64,000 nt of DNA from Macrothele yani (GCA_039090855.1 CM077034.1:225869331-225933330); one strand, 5' to 3'. Shown: positions 1-10,744, numbered from the stretch's first letter. The notes: generated by a model not told the origin, from the letters alone. Numbers and translations: made by a program.

Positions 1-595
1 AAGCGCAAAAACATTTTGCTTGACTTGACTTTTTTTTTTTTTTTTTTTTTGTTAATCATACGGATGAAAATTTTTGAGGCGATACGAAGGGGAAGGAGGG
101 GTCCCCAGAAGAATGGCTTAGCGCCTAGGGCCCCAAAAGATTTAAAGTCGCCTCTGACCGGAGTGGCTGGTTTGAATCCGGGATGACTTGTTTAACTTAC
201 ACCGCTGATTCTCTCCCTTCCCCGGAGCTACATTAGGGACAGTCAGTCGTTTACAGTGTCGTGTTGGTGGTGGATAAACCTGAAAACAATGGCATGGTAT
301 TATGCAAAACAGTCAAAAGTGGCATGAAGAACTCTCAAAGAGTAATCAGGCGTTTGTTTGTAATAGAGTGTGCCGTTTACGGCTGCCAAACCTTACTGGA
401 GAGATATACGAATTAAAAATGTAAATGAGCGAAAAAATAACATTGACGCAAATTAGAAGTGTTCAGATATTATTTGTTCTGCACTATAAATAAAATATCA
501 CTTTATCTCGCACAGTGGCGCACCCGCAAAAGCTGGGAGGAGGGGGGAGGCAATCCCTTGGGCTGAGAGAAGACAAAACGGAAAATTACACTGGC
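1..595. other. no gene; diverged SINE-like sequence and poly-T tract
   Basis: A T homopolymer lies at about 31-50. The only structured part is the diverged SINE at 115-282, listed separately. The last 100 bases before the satellite are purine-rich and show nothing recognisable. Confidence 0.5.
115..282 (+). repeat. diverged copy of tRNA-derived SINE family 1
   Basis: A B-box-like stretch (GGTTTGAATCCGG near 170-182) is followed by a body that matches the well-preserved copies of the same family at 5588 and 5243 in order: CTCTCCCTTCCC, then TTAGGGAC, then GGTGG followed by TAAACCT. The A-box half is not recognisable. It is an old copy. Limits are approximate. Confidence 0.5.
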
Positions 596-596
596 G

Positions 597-3500
597 GAAA
601 GTGAAAAAAGAAAACCAAGAAGGAGACGTCTGATACCAACGAAATTTATACATAACGGAATACAGAGGATAACGTGATCAAAATATTATGGCAAAATACA
701 GCTGTATTTGCTGGTAAACTGAAAAATAACATTTCCATGTAACATGGTTAGTACGAGGTTGAACCGCCATGAACTGCGTCACACTGTGCAGTTCTGGCAT
801 GGAGTCTGTCGTACAGATGTTGGATGTAAGTTTGGGGTATTGAGTTCCAAGCATCCTCAACCTGGACGCCTAAATCGGGGATGGTCGTGGCTAGAAAGTG
901 AAAAAAGAACACCAAGAAGGAGACGTCTGATACCAACGAAATTTATACATAACGGAATACAGAGGATAACGTGATCAAAACATTATGGCAAAATACAGCT
1001 GTATTTGCTGGTAAACTGAAAAATAACATTTCCATGTAACATGGTTAGTACGAGGTTGAACCGCCATGAACTGCGTCACACTGTGCAATTCTGGCATGGA
1101 GTCTGTTGTACAGATGTTGGATGTAAGTTTGGGGTATTGAGTTCCAAGCATCCTCAACCTGGACGCCTCAATCGGGGATGGTCGTGGCTAGAAAGTGAAA
1201 AAAGAACACCAAGAAGGAGACGTCTGATACCAACGAAATTTATACATAACGGAATACAGAGGATAACGTGATCAAAACATTATGGCAAAATACAGCTGTA
1301 TTTGCTGGTAAACTGAAAAATAACATTTCCATGTAACATGGTTAGTACGAGGTTGAACTGCCATGAACTGCGTCACACTGTGCAATTCTGGCATGGAGTC
1401 TGTCGTACAGATGTTGGATGTAAGTTTGGGGTATTGAGTTCCAAGCATCCTCAACCTGGACGCCTAAATCGGGGATGGTCGTGCCTAGAAAGTGAAAAAA
1501 GAACACCAAGAAGGAGACGTCTGATACCAACGAAATTTATACATAACGGAATACAGAGGATAACGTGATCAAAACATTATGGCAAAATACAGCTGTATTT
1601 GCTGGTAAACTGAAAAATAACATTTCCATGTAACATGGTTAGTACGAGGTTGAACCGCCATGAACTGCGTCACACTGTGCAATTCTGGCATGGAGTCTGT
1701 TGTACAGATGTTGGATGTAAGTTTGGGGTATTGAGTTCCAAGCATCCTCAACCTGGACGCCTCAATCGGGGATGGTCGTGGCTAGAAAGTGAAAAAAGAA
1801 CACCAAGAAGGAGACGTCTGATACCAACGAAATTTATACATAACGGAATACAGAGGATAACGTGATCAAAACATTATGGCAAAATACAGCTGTATTTGCT
1901 GGTAAACTGAAAAATAACATTTCCATGTAACATGGTTAGTACGAGGTTGAACTGCCATGAACTGCGTCACACTGTGCAATTCTGGCATGGAGTCTGTCGT
2001 ACAGATGTTGGATGTAAGTTTGGGGTATTGAGTTCCAAGCATCCTCAACCTGGACGCCTAAATCGGGGATGGTCGTGGCTAGAAAGTGAAAAAAGAACAC
2101 CAAGAAGGAGACGTCTGATACCAACGAAATTTATACATAACGGAATACAGAGGATAACGTGATCAAAACATTATGGCAAAATACAGCTGTATTTGCTGGT
2201 AAACTGAAAAATAACATTTCCATGTAACATGGTTAGTACGAGGTTGAACCGCCATGAACTGCGTCACACTGTGCAATTCTGGCATGGAGTCTGTCGTACA
2301 GATGTTGGATGTAAGTTTGGGGTATTGAGTTCCAAGCATCCTCAACCTGGACGCCTAAATCGGGGATGGTCGTGGCTAGAAAGTGAAAAAAGAACACCAA
2401 GAAGGAGACGTCTGATACCAACGAAATTTATACATAACGGAATACAGAGGATAACGTGATCAAAACATTATGGCAAAATACAGCTGTATTTGCTGGTAAA
2501 CTGAAAAATAACATTTCCATGTAACATGGTTAGTACGAGGTTGAACCGCCATGAACTGCGTCACACTGTGCAATTCTGGCATGGAGTCTGTCGTACAGAT
2601 GTTGGATGTAAGTTTGGGGTATTGAGTTCCAAGCAACCTCAACCTGGACGCCTAAATCGGGGAGGGTCGTGGCTAGAAAGTGAAAAAAGAACACCAAGAA
2701 GGAGACGTCTGATACCAACGAAATTTATACATAACGGAATAGAGAGGATAACGTGATCAAAACATTATGGCAAAATACAGCTGTATTTGCTGGTAAACTG
2801 AAAAATAACATTTCCATGTAACATGGTTAGTACGAGGTTGAACCGCCATGAACTGCGTCACACTGTGCAATTCTGGCATGGAGTCTGTCGTACAGATGTT
2901 GGATGTAAGTTTGGGGTATTGAGTTCCAAGCATCCTCAACCTGGACGCCTAAATCGGGGATGGTCGTGGCTAGAAAGTGAAAAAAGAACACCAAGAAGGA
3001 GACGTCTGATACCAACGAAATTTATACATAACGGAATAGAGAGGATAACGTGATCAAAACATTATGGCAAAATACAGCTGTATTTGCTGGTAAACTGAAA
3101 AATAACATTTCCATGTAACATGGTTAGTACGAGGTTGAACCGCCATGAACTGCGTCACACTGTGCAATTCTGGCATGGAGTCTGTCGTACAGATGTTGGA
3201 TGTAAGTTTGGGGTATTGAGTTCCAAGCAACCTCAACCTGGACGCCTAAATCGGGGAGGGTCGTGGCTAGAAAGTGAAAAAAGAACACCAAGAAGGAGAC
3301 GTCTGATACCAACGAAATTTATACATAACGGAATAGAGAGGATAACGTGATCAAAACATTATGGCAAAATACAGCTGTATTTGCTGGTAAACTGAAAAAT
3401 AACATTTCCATGTAACATGGTTAGTACGAGGTTGAACCGCCATGAACTGCGTCACACTGTGCAATTCTGGCATGGAGTCTGTCGTACAGATGTTGGATGT

Positions 3501-5050
3501 AAGTTTGGGGTATTGAGTTCCAAGCATCCTCAACCTGGACGCCTAAATCGGGGATGGTCGTGGCTAGAAAGTGAAAAAAGAACACCAAGAAGGAGACGTC
3601 TGATACCAACGAAATTTATACATAACGGAATAGAGAGGATAACGTGATCAAAACATTATGGCAAAATACAGCTGTATTTGCTGGTAAACTGAAAAATAAC
3701 ATTTCCATGTAACATGGTTAGTACGAGGTTGAACCGCCATGAACTGCGTCACACTGTGCAATTCTGGCATGGAGTCTGTCGTACAGATGTTGGATGTAAG
3801 TTTGGGGTATTGAGTTCCAAGCATCCTCAACCTGGACGCCTAAATCGGGGATGGTCGTGGCTAGAAAGTGAAAAAAGAACACCAAGAAGGAGACGTCTGA
3901 TACCAACGAAATTTATACATAACGGAATACAGAGGATAACGTGATCAAAACATTATGGCAAAATACAGCTGTATTTGCTGGTAAACTGAAAAATAACATT
4001 TCCATGTAACATGGTTAGTACGAGGTTGAACCGCCATGAACTGCGTCACACTGTGCAATTCTGGCATGGAGTCTGTCGTACAGATGTTGGATGGAAGTTT
4101 GGGGTATTGAGTTCCAAGCATCCTCAACCTGGACGCCTAAATCGGGGATGGTCGTGGCTAGAAAGTGAAAAAATAACACCAAGAAGGAGACGTCTGATAC
4201 CAACGAAATTTATACATAACGGAATACAGAGGATAACGTGATCAAAACATAATGGCAAAATACAGCTGTATTTGCTGGTAAACTGAAAAATAACATTTCC
4301 ATGTAACATGGTTAGTACGAGGTTGAACCGCCATGAACTGCGTCACACTGTGCAATTCTGGCATGGAGTCTGTCGTACAGATGTTGGATGTAAGTTTGGG
4401 GTATTGAGTTCCAAGCATCCTCAACCTGGACGCCTAAATCGGGGATGGTCGTGGCTAGAGAGTGAAAAAAGAACACCAAGAAGGAGACGTCTGATACCAA
4501 CGAAAGTTATACATAACGGAATACAGAGGATAACGGGATCAAAACATTATGGCAAAATACAGCTGTATTTGCTGGTAAACTGAAAAATAACATTTCCATG
4601 TAACATGGTTAGTACGAGGTTGAACCGCCATGAACTCCGTCACACTGTGCAATTCTGGCATGGAGTCTGTCGTACAGATGTTGGATGTAAGTTTGGGGTA
4701 TTGAGTTCCAAGCATCCTCAACCTGGACGCCTCAATCGGGGATGGTCGTGGCTGGAAAGTGAAAAAATAACACCAAGAAGGAGACGTCTGATACCAACGA
4801 AATTTATACATAACGGAATACAGAGGATAACGTGATCAAAACATTATGGCAAAATACAGCTGTATTTGCTGGTAAACTGAAAAATAACATTTCCATGTAA
4901 CATGGTTAGTACGAGGTTGAACCGCCATGAACTGCGTCACACTGTGCAATTCTGGCATGGAATCTGTCGTACAGATGTTGGATGTAAGTTTGGGGTATTG
5001 AGTTCCAAGCATCCTCAACCTGGACGCCTAAATCAGGGATGGTCGTGGCT
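597..5050. repeat. 297-bp satellite array, 15 units, derived from a Tc1-like transposase 3' end
   Basis: Equivalent points recur every 297 bp (744, 1041, 1338 and so on to 4902). Total length is 15 periods with no partial unit. On the minus strand each unit carries the last ~45 codons of a Tc1-like transposase, ending in GGSTSY and a stop, followed by ~160 bp of downstream sequence. The right-hand unit runs directly into the rest of that transposase gene at 5051-5587, which identifies the source. Units are over 95% alike by eye, so amplification or homogenisation is recent. The open frames of 60-76 codons in each unit are by-products of the repeat; 297 is a multiple of three, so the phase is kept. 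Confidence 0.93.
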
Positions 5051-5587
5051 GGCCGTGGAGATCGGATAAGTCGTTGTCCCATAAAATCCCACACGTGCGC
5101 AACGGGGGACAAATCCGGTGTCCATGGAAGTTGTGTCACAACCTGAAGTGCATGTTGCGTTGCACGTGCTGTGTGTGGGCGTGCGTTATCTTGCTGGAAA
5201 ACACCACGTGGACCGACCTTACAAATGACACAACAACGGGCTTTTTTTTTTATTGGAGGTTTAACGACCACCGTGAGCAACTCAATGGGCTATAAGCAGT
5301 CGCCCGTCCCTAATTTAGGGTCTCTGGTTCCAGGGAAGGGAGAGAGCCAGTGCCGTAAGACAAACACAACATCCATGCCTCACCGGGATTCGAACCCGGA
5401 CCCCTTTCGGACGAATGATCAGAGGCCATCGCTTAGACCACTGCGCCACCGGGGCGGCTAACAACGGGCTGAATGATGTTGTTGATGTAGGAGGTGCTGT
5501 TTAACGTACCCGGTACAAACACTAGTTGTGTACGGGAGTGATGGCTGATCGCTCCCTACACCAGGAGACGAGGTGTAGGCCCTGTGT
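4906..5587 (-). pseudogene. Tc1-like transposase, C-terminal part, split by a SINE and fused to the satellite
   Basis: Read on the minus strand from 5587, the frame gives the stretch preceding the second catalytic Asp. It is then interrupted by the SINE at 5243-5459 and resumes with FQQDNARPHT, WTPDLSPVAHVWD and the C-terminal tail ending GGSTSY at 4906. The family normally has DD34E catalytic residues (DDE_3 superfamily). Here the NPIE/SPIE position reads SPVA, so the catalytic Glu is missing. The N-terminal HTH domains are absent; the remnant stops at the second SINE at 5588. It is a dead gene and the parent of the array to its left. Confidence 0.85.
5243..5459 (-). repeat. SINE family 1, full-length copy with target-site duplication
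   Basis: On the minus strand it starts with a class-II tRNA-like head with A box TGGCGCAGTGG and B box GGTTCGAATCC, then a ~130-bp unrelated body and an AT/A-rich tail (poly-T on the plus strand at 5242-5251). Flanking copies of AACAACGGGCT at 5232-5242 and 5460-5470 are a perfect 11-bp target-site duplication, as expected for LINE-driven retroposition. It interrupts the Tc1-like transposase. Confidence 0.93.
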
Positions 5588-5813
5588 GCCGCCCCGACGG
5601 CGCAGTGGTCTAAGGCGTTGGCCTCTGCTCATTCGTCCGTAAGGGGTCCGGGTTCGAATCCCGGTCAGGCATGGATGTTGTGTTTGTCTTACGGCAATGG
5701 CTCTCTCCTTCCCTGGAGCCAGTGGCCCTAAATTAGGGACGGGCGACTGCTTATAGCCCATTGAGTTGCTCACGGTGGTCGGTAAACCTCCAATCAACCA
5801 ACCAACCAACCAA
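5588..5813 (+). repeat. SINE family 1, plus orientation, AACC-type tail
   Basis: Same family as 5243-5459: A box GGCGCAGTGG, B box GGTTCGAATCC at about 5651-5661, same body, ending in CCAATC followed by a run of CAAC/AACC repeats instead of poly-A. I could not find a convincing target duplication. Together with the previous SINE it forms a head-to-head inverted pair about 130 bp apart. Confidence 0.88.
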
Positions 5814-5959
5814 ACGTCTCACCAACATGGCGGCAGAGGCTGCGATTGGCTGTGACGTCATGGTCGTGACGTTTCTGCGGCTTCACTTTGATTACACGAG
5901 GGGAATAACTGGCCCGTACTCCATCTATTCCAACCTCCTTGGTTACACCAAACATGAAG

Positions 5960-6291
5960 ACTTCACAATATAAGATATATGAAAAGATGCATACTTGGTG
6001 TGACCAGGAAAAATATGAGGAATTCGTAGATAAAGAAAATGACAAGACTGGAAGACATCATGATCAGAGTAAAATGGCAATGGGCTGGACATGTTGCCAG
6101 AAAAACGCAGCACCGATGGACAACTGAAAATTTAGACTGGATACCAAGGGACAGATATAGACCCAGAAAAGACAATATATGCGATGGATGGATGAAATTC
6201 GAAAGCATGCGGGAGTGACATGGAGAAGATTGGTTTAAGACAGACAATTGTGGAAGAAACATGGGTAGACCTTCATCCAGCAGTGGATTAA
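5960..6291 (+). pseudogene. 3'-end fragment of an RTE-type retrotransposon
   Basis: The sequence matches, with many substitutions and small indels, the last ~110 codons of the reverse transcriptase ORF seen at 11914-13494. It covers the region corresponding to the GVTRRDK, WQWTGH, WIPRDRKRPRRRPHGRW and AGVTWRR stretches, and stops near the CAGCAGTGGATT shared with the end of the better copy. Several frame breaks leave no open frame. It is an old, dead 5'-truncated copy, typical of this class. Confidence 0.8.
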
Positions 6292-6388
6292 TCAGCCTGT
6301 CTTCGGAGCGCCAGACCGCTCCTTTTTCAGAACTGCACCACTAATTTAGAGCTATCAAACATAAGTCATCGCTCTTTCCACGCTTTTA
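6292..6388. other. short spacer and the left half of a split SINE-2-like repeat
   Basis: 6362-6388 reads on the minus strand as the tail of repeat family 2 and continues at 7598 beyond the Tc1 element inserted between them. Confidence 0.6.
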
Positions 6389-7597
6389 CACTGAGTGGCC
6401 ACTTTATTATGACCACCCCCTCAGTACTCCGTTGGGCCCCCTTTTGCCTTTAATACTGCGTCGATTCTTCATGGCATGGACTCCACGAGATGTTGATAGA
6501 TGGTTTGTGGAATCTGAGACCATGCTCGATAAATAACACTTTCCAGGAGTGCGAGATTGCAGGGTTGTGGATCCAGCTGTCTGATGGTTCGTTCAACTTC
6601 ATCCCACAAATTCTCAATGGGGTTGAGATCTGTAGACTGTGGGGTCCACCTAAGCAAAGTAAACTCACCGGCATGTTCTTGAAACCAATCCTGTACAATA
6701 CGAGCACTATGGCAGGACACATTATCTTGATGAAAGTAGCCATCGCCATTGGGATAAACCATCCACATGACAGGATGCACTTGGTCCGCAACGATGTTTA
6801 GATATGATGTGCCAGTCACACACGAATTAAAGGGCACAGAGCATGCCAGAAAAACATTTCCCAAACCATAACGCTGCCTCCACCAGCTTGAAGGGTTGTA
6901 GCAATGCATTTGGGGTCCATGCTTTCGTGCTGTTTCCGCAAAATTCTCACTCGGCCATCGGCATGGTGCAACTGAAACGTGATTCATCGGACCACATAAT
7001 TTATTTCCAATTATCGATTGTCCAATCCTTGTGCTCCTGTGCGAACTGGAGACGTTTTCTCTTGTTAACTGCACACAATAAAGGTGTTCGAACAGGCCTT
7101 CGGCTGCCATATCACATCCGATGCAGTGTACGAAGAACAGTGCGTGCAGAGATCATTTGAGGTGAACCTTGATTAAGATGGTCTATAGTTTTCTGCACTG
7201 TTGCCCTTCTGTTGTCTGTTACCATTCTCGACACCCTCCGTTTCGCCCGAGCAGTCACTAGTCGATGACGACCACACGTTGCACGTAGAGACCCAGTTTT
7301 TGACTGACAGTCCAGTCTTTCAACACTTTAACAACAGCTGCTCTGGAACATTTCCCGGATGCGGCGGTTTCGGTGATACTCGCTCCATGGCTCCGAGCTT
7401 CTACAATCATCCCACGCTGAAAGTCCGTCAAATCGCATTTTTTACCCACCTCGTCACCCAAAAATCACGTCTACTACTGTCGCAAGCACTAAGCTTTCCC
7501 TTTTTATACTAGACTCGCCCTATGGTGGCAACAGCGTGCAGCCATAGCTCATTTGTTTAAAACTGTCAGGTGGTCATAATAAAGTGGCCACTCAGTG
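6389..7597 (-). mobile_element. Tc1-like transposon with perfect 29-bp terminal inverted repeats
   Basis: Terminal repeats at 6389-6417 and 7569-7597 are identical over 29 bp (ends CACTGAGTGGCCACTTTATT). TA duplications lie at 6387-6388 and 7598-7599. Length is 1209 bp. The flanks outside the TA join into a continuous family-2 repeat sequence (ACGCTT + TA + TAAGTGAGTCAC), so the empty site can be read directly. Confidence 0.95.
6469..7461 (-). pseudogene. Tc1-like transposase, frameshifted
   Basis: This enzyme class excises and inserts the element at TA sites in the nucleus. The N-terminal piece (7461-7258) begins MGDEVGKKCDLTDFQRG and carries the first helix-turn-helix (ITETAA..CSRAAVVKVL). 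After frame disruption between ~7257 and 7110, the C-terminal piece (7110-6469) includes YFHQDNVSCHSAR, then WTPQSTDLNPIENLWDEVE, holding the second Asp and the Glu of the DD34E triad, and ends HLVESMP. The first catalytic Asp region is in the disturbed part. The coding span is about 330 codons, normal for the family. It is inactive as read. Confidence 0.88.
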
Positions 7598-7792
7598 TAT
7601 AAGTGAGTCACAGAAAAATTCTCATCGGCCGCCACCGGGAATCGAACCCAGGTTTTCCAGTTACAGAAGAAGACAGTATATGAGATGGATGGATGAAATA
7701 AAAACGTGGAAAGAGCGATGACTTCTGTTTGATGTTCCTGGTTCACGTCACTTGTCTGTATTAATTATTCATTCACCTCCTAGTTATTATTA
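7598..7792. repeat. family-2 repeat pieces in opposite orientations with an RTE scrap
   Basis: 7600-7665 is the minus-strand continuation of the split family-2 copy, including the B box (TCGAACCC complement). About 7666-7697 resembles the RTE 3' end (GAGATGGATGGATGAAAT). 7698-7786 is the family-2 tail on the plus strand (AACGTGGAAAGAGCGA, TGTTCCTGGT). The order suggests a recombined or template-switched junction. Confidence 0.6.
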
Positions 7793-8009
7793 TTATTTTT
7801 TAATTGGAGGTTTAACGACCACCGTGAGCAACTTAATGGGCTATAAGCAGTCGTCCGTCCCTGATTTAGGGTCACTGATTCCAGGGAAGGGAGAGAGCCA
7901 GTGCCGTAAGACAAACACAATATCAATGCCTCACCGGGATTCGAACCCGGACCCCTTTCGGACGAATGATCAGAAGCCATCGCTTAGACCACTGCGCCAC
8001 AGGAGCGCC
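7793..8009 (-). repeat. SINE family 1 inserted between two tandem family-2 units
   Basis: Minus-strand A and B boxes are present, with the same body and a T-rich left edge. It separates the family-2 tail ending in CCTAGTTATT from the next family-2 unit starting CATAGTTTTTTGTTCAG. TAGTT on both sides is a possible short target duplication. Confidence 0.88.
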
Positions 8010-8290
8010 CATAGTTTTTTGTTCAGTTGCTGCTTACCATCTTTGGCGAATCTCCATCATTGTGCAGGGCTCCAAGAAGCAAGAGGCTTGGCAGTTAGTC
8101 GTATGTGAGTCTGGAGGAATTCGAGGTCGCTATGGTGCAGTGGAAGCATGTCCGGCGCGTAACTGGAAGACCCTAGGTTCGATTCCAGGTAGCGGCCGAG
8201 GAGAATTTTTCCGTGACGCACCTAAAACGTGGCAAGAGCGATAACTTCTGTTTAATGTTCCTGGTCCACGTCATTTTTGTGTATTAATTT
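8010..8290 (+). repeat. repeat family 2 unit containing a tRNA-Thr(CGT)-like cloverleaf
   Basis: Same unit as in the 32.3-38.8 kb array: TTGCTGCTTACCATCTTTGG at the start, a tRNA-like core at 8126-8196, then GAGAATTTTTCCGTGAC and TGTTCCTGGTCCACGT. The tRNA-like part sits in the middle of the unit, with ~115 bp of conserved sequence before it, unlike an ordinary 5'-tRNA SINE. Confidence 0.85.
8126..8196 (+). other. tRNA-Thr(CGT)-like sequence inside family-2 repeat
   Basis: The 71-nt stretch can fold as a cloverleaf: acceptor GTCGCTA with TAGCGGC, T-arm closing CTAGG with CCAGG, and an anticodon arm with loop CGCGTAA giving anticodon CGT. A box is TGGTGCAGTGG and B box GGTTCGATTCC. Position 33 is G rather than the invariant T, and the D-stem is weak. 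I read it as a retroposed relic with a polymerase III promoter, not a working tRNA gene. Confidence 0.55.
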
Positions 8291-8626
8291 ATACTACTCT
8301 GTGAGAAAACTGATGGGGGGATTCCTCAAAAAGAGTGAGAGAGTAGTAGAAAGACTTTATTTTTTGTAACTAGTATTGTTGAACAAAATGAGAGGGAGAC
8401 TGGAAAGGGAGAAAAAGGTATTCCTTGTCAAGAGTTACAAACAAAAATTTATCAATAAGTCTCTTACGAAAGCAAATATTAGAAAAAAGGAGATAAAAAT
8501 AACTACTTAGGCACGATAAAATCGTGTAACAATAACTTTTTAAGGGCCATGGTTCCGAGTACTACAACATAAGTTTAATAAATTCTGAGTACAGTATGTA
8601 CCCGAAAACTCTTTTTTTAATTATTA
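8291..8626. other. no gene recognised; AT-rich spacer
   Basis: No long open frame, repeat match or structured motif is visible. The poly-T at about 8611-8618 is probably the tail of the SINE that resumes at 10170, separated from it by the Tc1 element. Confidence 0.4.
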
Positions 8627-10167
8627 CACTGCTGGACAATTGCTAAGGACGGATCATAAACGGCTATATAGCGCATAAAAAAGTAAGTGTGGTTGGATGC
8701 CAAGTAAAATAAAATAATGTCAGAATGCCAGGACATTACAAGAAAGACAATTTATTGTGCTCTGAAATCCAGAAGGCTTTGGAACGTCTTCAAGGGACAA
8801 ACAGGCCATTTTGTGCAGAATACGTAAACGTGAAAAAAATGCAATTACCGTCCGCAGGCGTTCCGGCGTAAGATGTCAATACGGGATATGGCCACCATGG
8901 AGGGCGATGCAAGATTTCACACGTCGTGTCATGCTTTGCACAACATTATCAAGCAGCTGTTGGGGTAATTTATCCCATTCCTCTGTCAGTGCACGGATGA
9001 GGGTGTCCTTGTTTATTGGAGGGCATTGGCGACCAGCAAGACTCCTCCCCAAAGCATCCCACACATTTTCAATGGGATTCAGATCTGGAGAACGTGCTGG
9101 CCATACGAGGCGTTGAATATCCTCGCTCTAAAGACACTCCTGGACAGCGACTGTTCGATGACACGTTGCGTTGTCGTCCATGAAAATGAATCTATCACCG
9201 ACAGCACCACGGGACATGCGAACATGAGGTAGCAGAACATCATTGATGTATCGTTGGCCAGGCATAGTCCCAGTTGGAAGCACATAGAGGGACGTACGGC
9301 CATTGATCATGATGCCAGCCCATACCATGACACTACATGTCGGATATCGGTCCCTTTCCTGTATGTTTGTTGGACAATATGCAGTACCACTATCACGCCA
9401 GATCAGTTGTCGTCGACAATCAGACGATAGACTGTATCTACTCTCATCTGAGAAGAGGACAGCAGACCAGTCGTTATCAGTCCAATTGCGATGTTGATGG
9501 CACCATTGCAAACGGGCGGTACGGTGACGTCTGGAAAATGGGATGCACACAACAGGACGGCGGGCGTATAGTCCTCCTTCATGCAAACGTCTGGCGACAG
9601 TTTTTCGGGAGATCCGCTTGCCAGTAGCAGCCATAAACTGATTTGCTACCTCACTAGCTGTGCTGCGCCGGTGTCTTTTTGATGATAGCACTATGTACCG
9701 ATCTTCTGCAGGTGACGTACTGCGAACACGACCTCCCCCGTGACGTTTGCTACACTCTCCATTTGTTTGAAATGATTTCCAAAGCCTGGAAACAACACTG
9801 TGGCTGACGTCGAACTCCTTGGCAACATCTGTTATTTTTCGCCCTTCTTCAATCTTGCCAATAATACGGCCACGCGTAAAATCATCCAAGTGATGTCGGG
9901 AAGACATACTGAAAATTGCAAGTTCGTCAATTGATTCTTTCCCTTTCAACTTTGCGTTTGAACAACAACGGTCAATACGCGTCAAATCCTTTATATCTCT
10001 TATCAGCGCTATGACGTCACGAACAAGTTCGGCAATCCAAAATTTGCATACGCACAACACGTCTTACTGTATCCCGCACTTATGCTAATTTCCACATTTT
10101 CCTGCCTTCCATTTTATGGTTGCTATCGTTGCTATTGTCATCCGTTCTTAGCAACTGTCCGGCAGTG
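8627..10167 (-). mobile_element. Tc1-like transposon, 1541 bp, nearly intact
   Basis: The left end CACTGCTGGACAATTGCTAA (8627 on) and the complement of the right end, CACTGCCGGACAGTTGCTAA (from 10167 inward), match over 28 bp with three differences. TA lies on both sides (8625-8626 and 10168-10169). Length is typical of Tc1 elements. It landed in the tail of a minus-strand SINE-1: poly-T lies to the left and the SINE body begins immediately to the right. Confidence 0.93.
8876..9907 (-). pseudogene. Tc1-like transposase, full length with one in-frame stop
   Basis: The start chosen is the ATG at 9907-9905 (MSSRHHLDDFTRGRIIGKIE), which gives 343 codons, the usual Tc1 size. Longer upstream reading is probably not used. 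Domains in order: HTH with ITDVAKEFDVSHSVVSRLWK (residues ~20-40), second HTH (~75-115, TASEVANQF), first Asp in LFSDESRYSL, second Asp in FMDDNATCHR, Glu in SPDLNPIENVWDALG, and C-terminal GGHIPY. Exactly 34 positions separate the second Asp and the Glu (DD34E). The only visible lesion is a TAG at 9130-9128 after QECL; the frame is the same on both sides. It is either a recent pseudogene or needs readthrough. Confidence 0.92.
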
Positions 10168-10169
10168 TA

Positions 10170-10366
10170 TTAGAGGTTTAACAACCACCGTGAGCGACTC
10201 AATGGGCTATAAGCAGTCGTCCGTATTTAATTTTGGGTCACTGGTTCCAGGGAAGGGAGAGAGCCAGTGCCGTAAGACAACCACAACATCCATGCCTCAC
10301 GGGATTCGAACCCGGACCCCTTTCGGACGAATGATCAGAAGCCATCGCTTAGACCACTGTGCTGCC
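10170..10366 (-). repeat. SINE family 1, head and body, interrupted at its tail by Tc1
   Basis: It begins at the tail side with GAGGTTTAACAACCACCG, runs through the CTCTCTCCC complement and the B-box complement GGATTCGAACC, and ends in the A-box region near 10360. One base is lost in the B-box-adjacent stem. Its poly-T tail lies on the other side of the Tc1 element. Confidence 0.82.
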
Positions 10367-10740
10367 GGAATGGCAATGTGGACTTTTGGAAAAGTGGGTT
10401 TCCATGGCAACCAGTATCGTACAGGGACGTCGCCAAGAGGTGATGCCCACCCTGAAATTCTTTTTGTCCATCCAGTTCAAGACGTGTCATTTTTCGGCAA
10501 TGTCCTAATACAGACGCCTTTGGAAACCACCAGTACATGCAGCTGAGCTTCGCGGCGTAAAGCGCTAGCGGGCGCGGCATGTCACGTCGCGGACGACCGT
10601 CGACTCTCGTAGCCTTAAGGGGACAGTAAAAAAAATTGCAACTGTAACAATCACCTAAGAAACCAAGGCAGGTTCTCTTAAGAGACCATCTACAAATTGA
10701 AATGTGACTTACTACGGCCATACAAAAACGTGTTTCTTAA
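10367..10740. other. no gene recognised
   Basis: This is mixed-composition sequence with a GC-rich patch around 10545-10610. Open frames here are short and share no recognisable motif. Confidence 0.4.
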
Positions 10741-10744
10741 CAAG

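Noticed and set aside
678..5018. Recurring open frames of 60, 62 and 76 codons on both strands as a gene family
   Set aside because: They repeat only because the 297-bp unit does. The one meaningful part is the C-terminal end of the transposase in one minus-strand frame.
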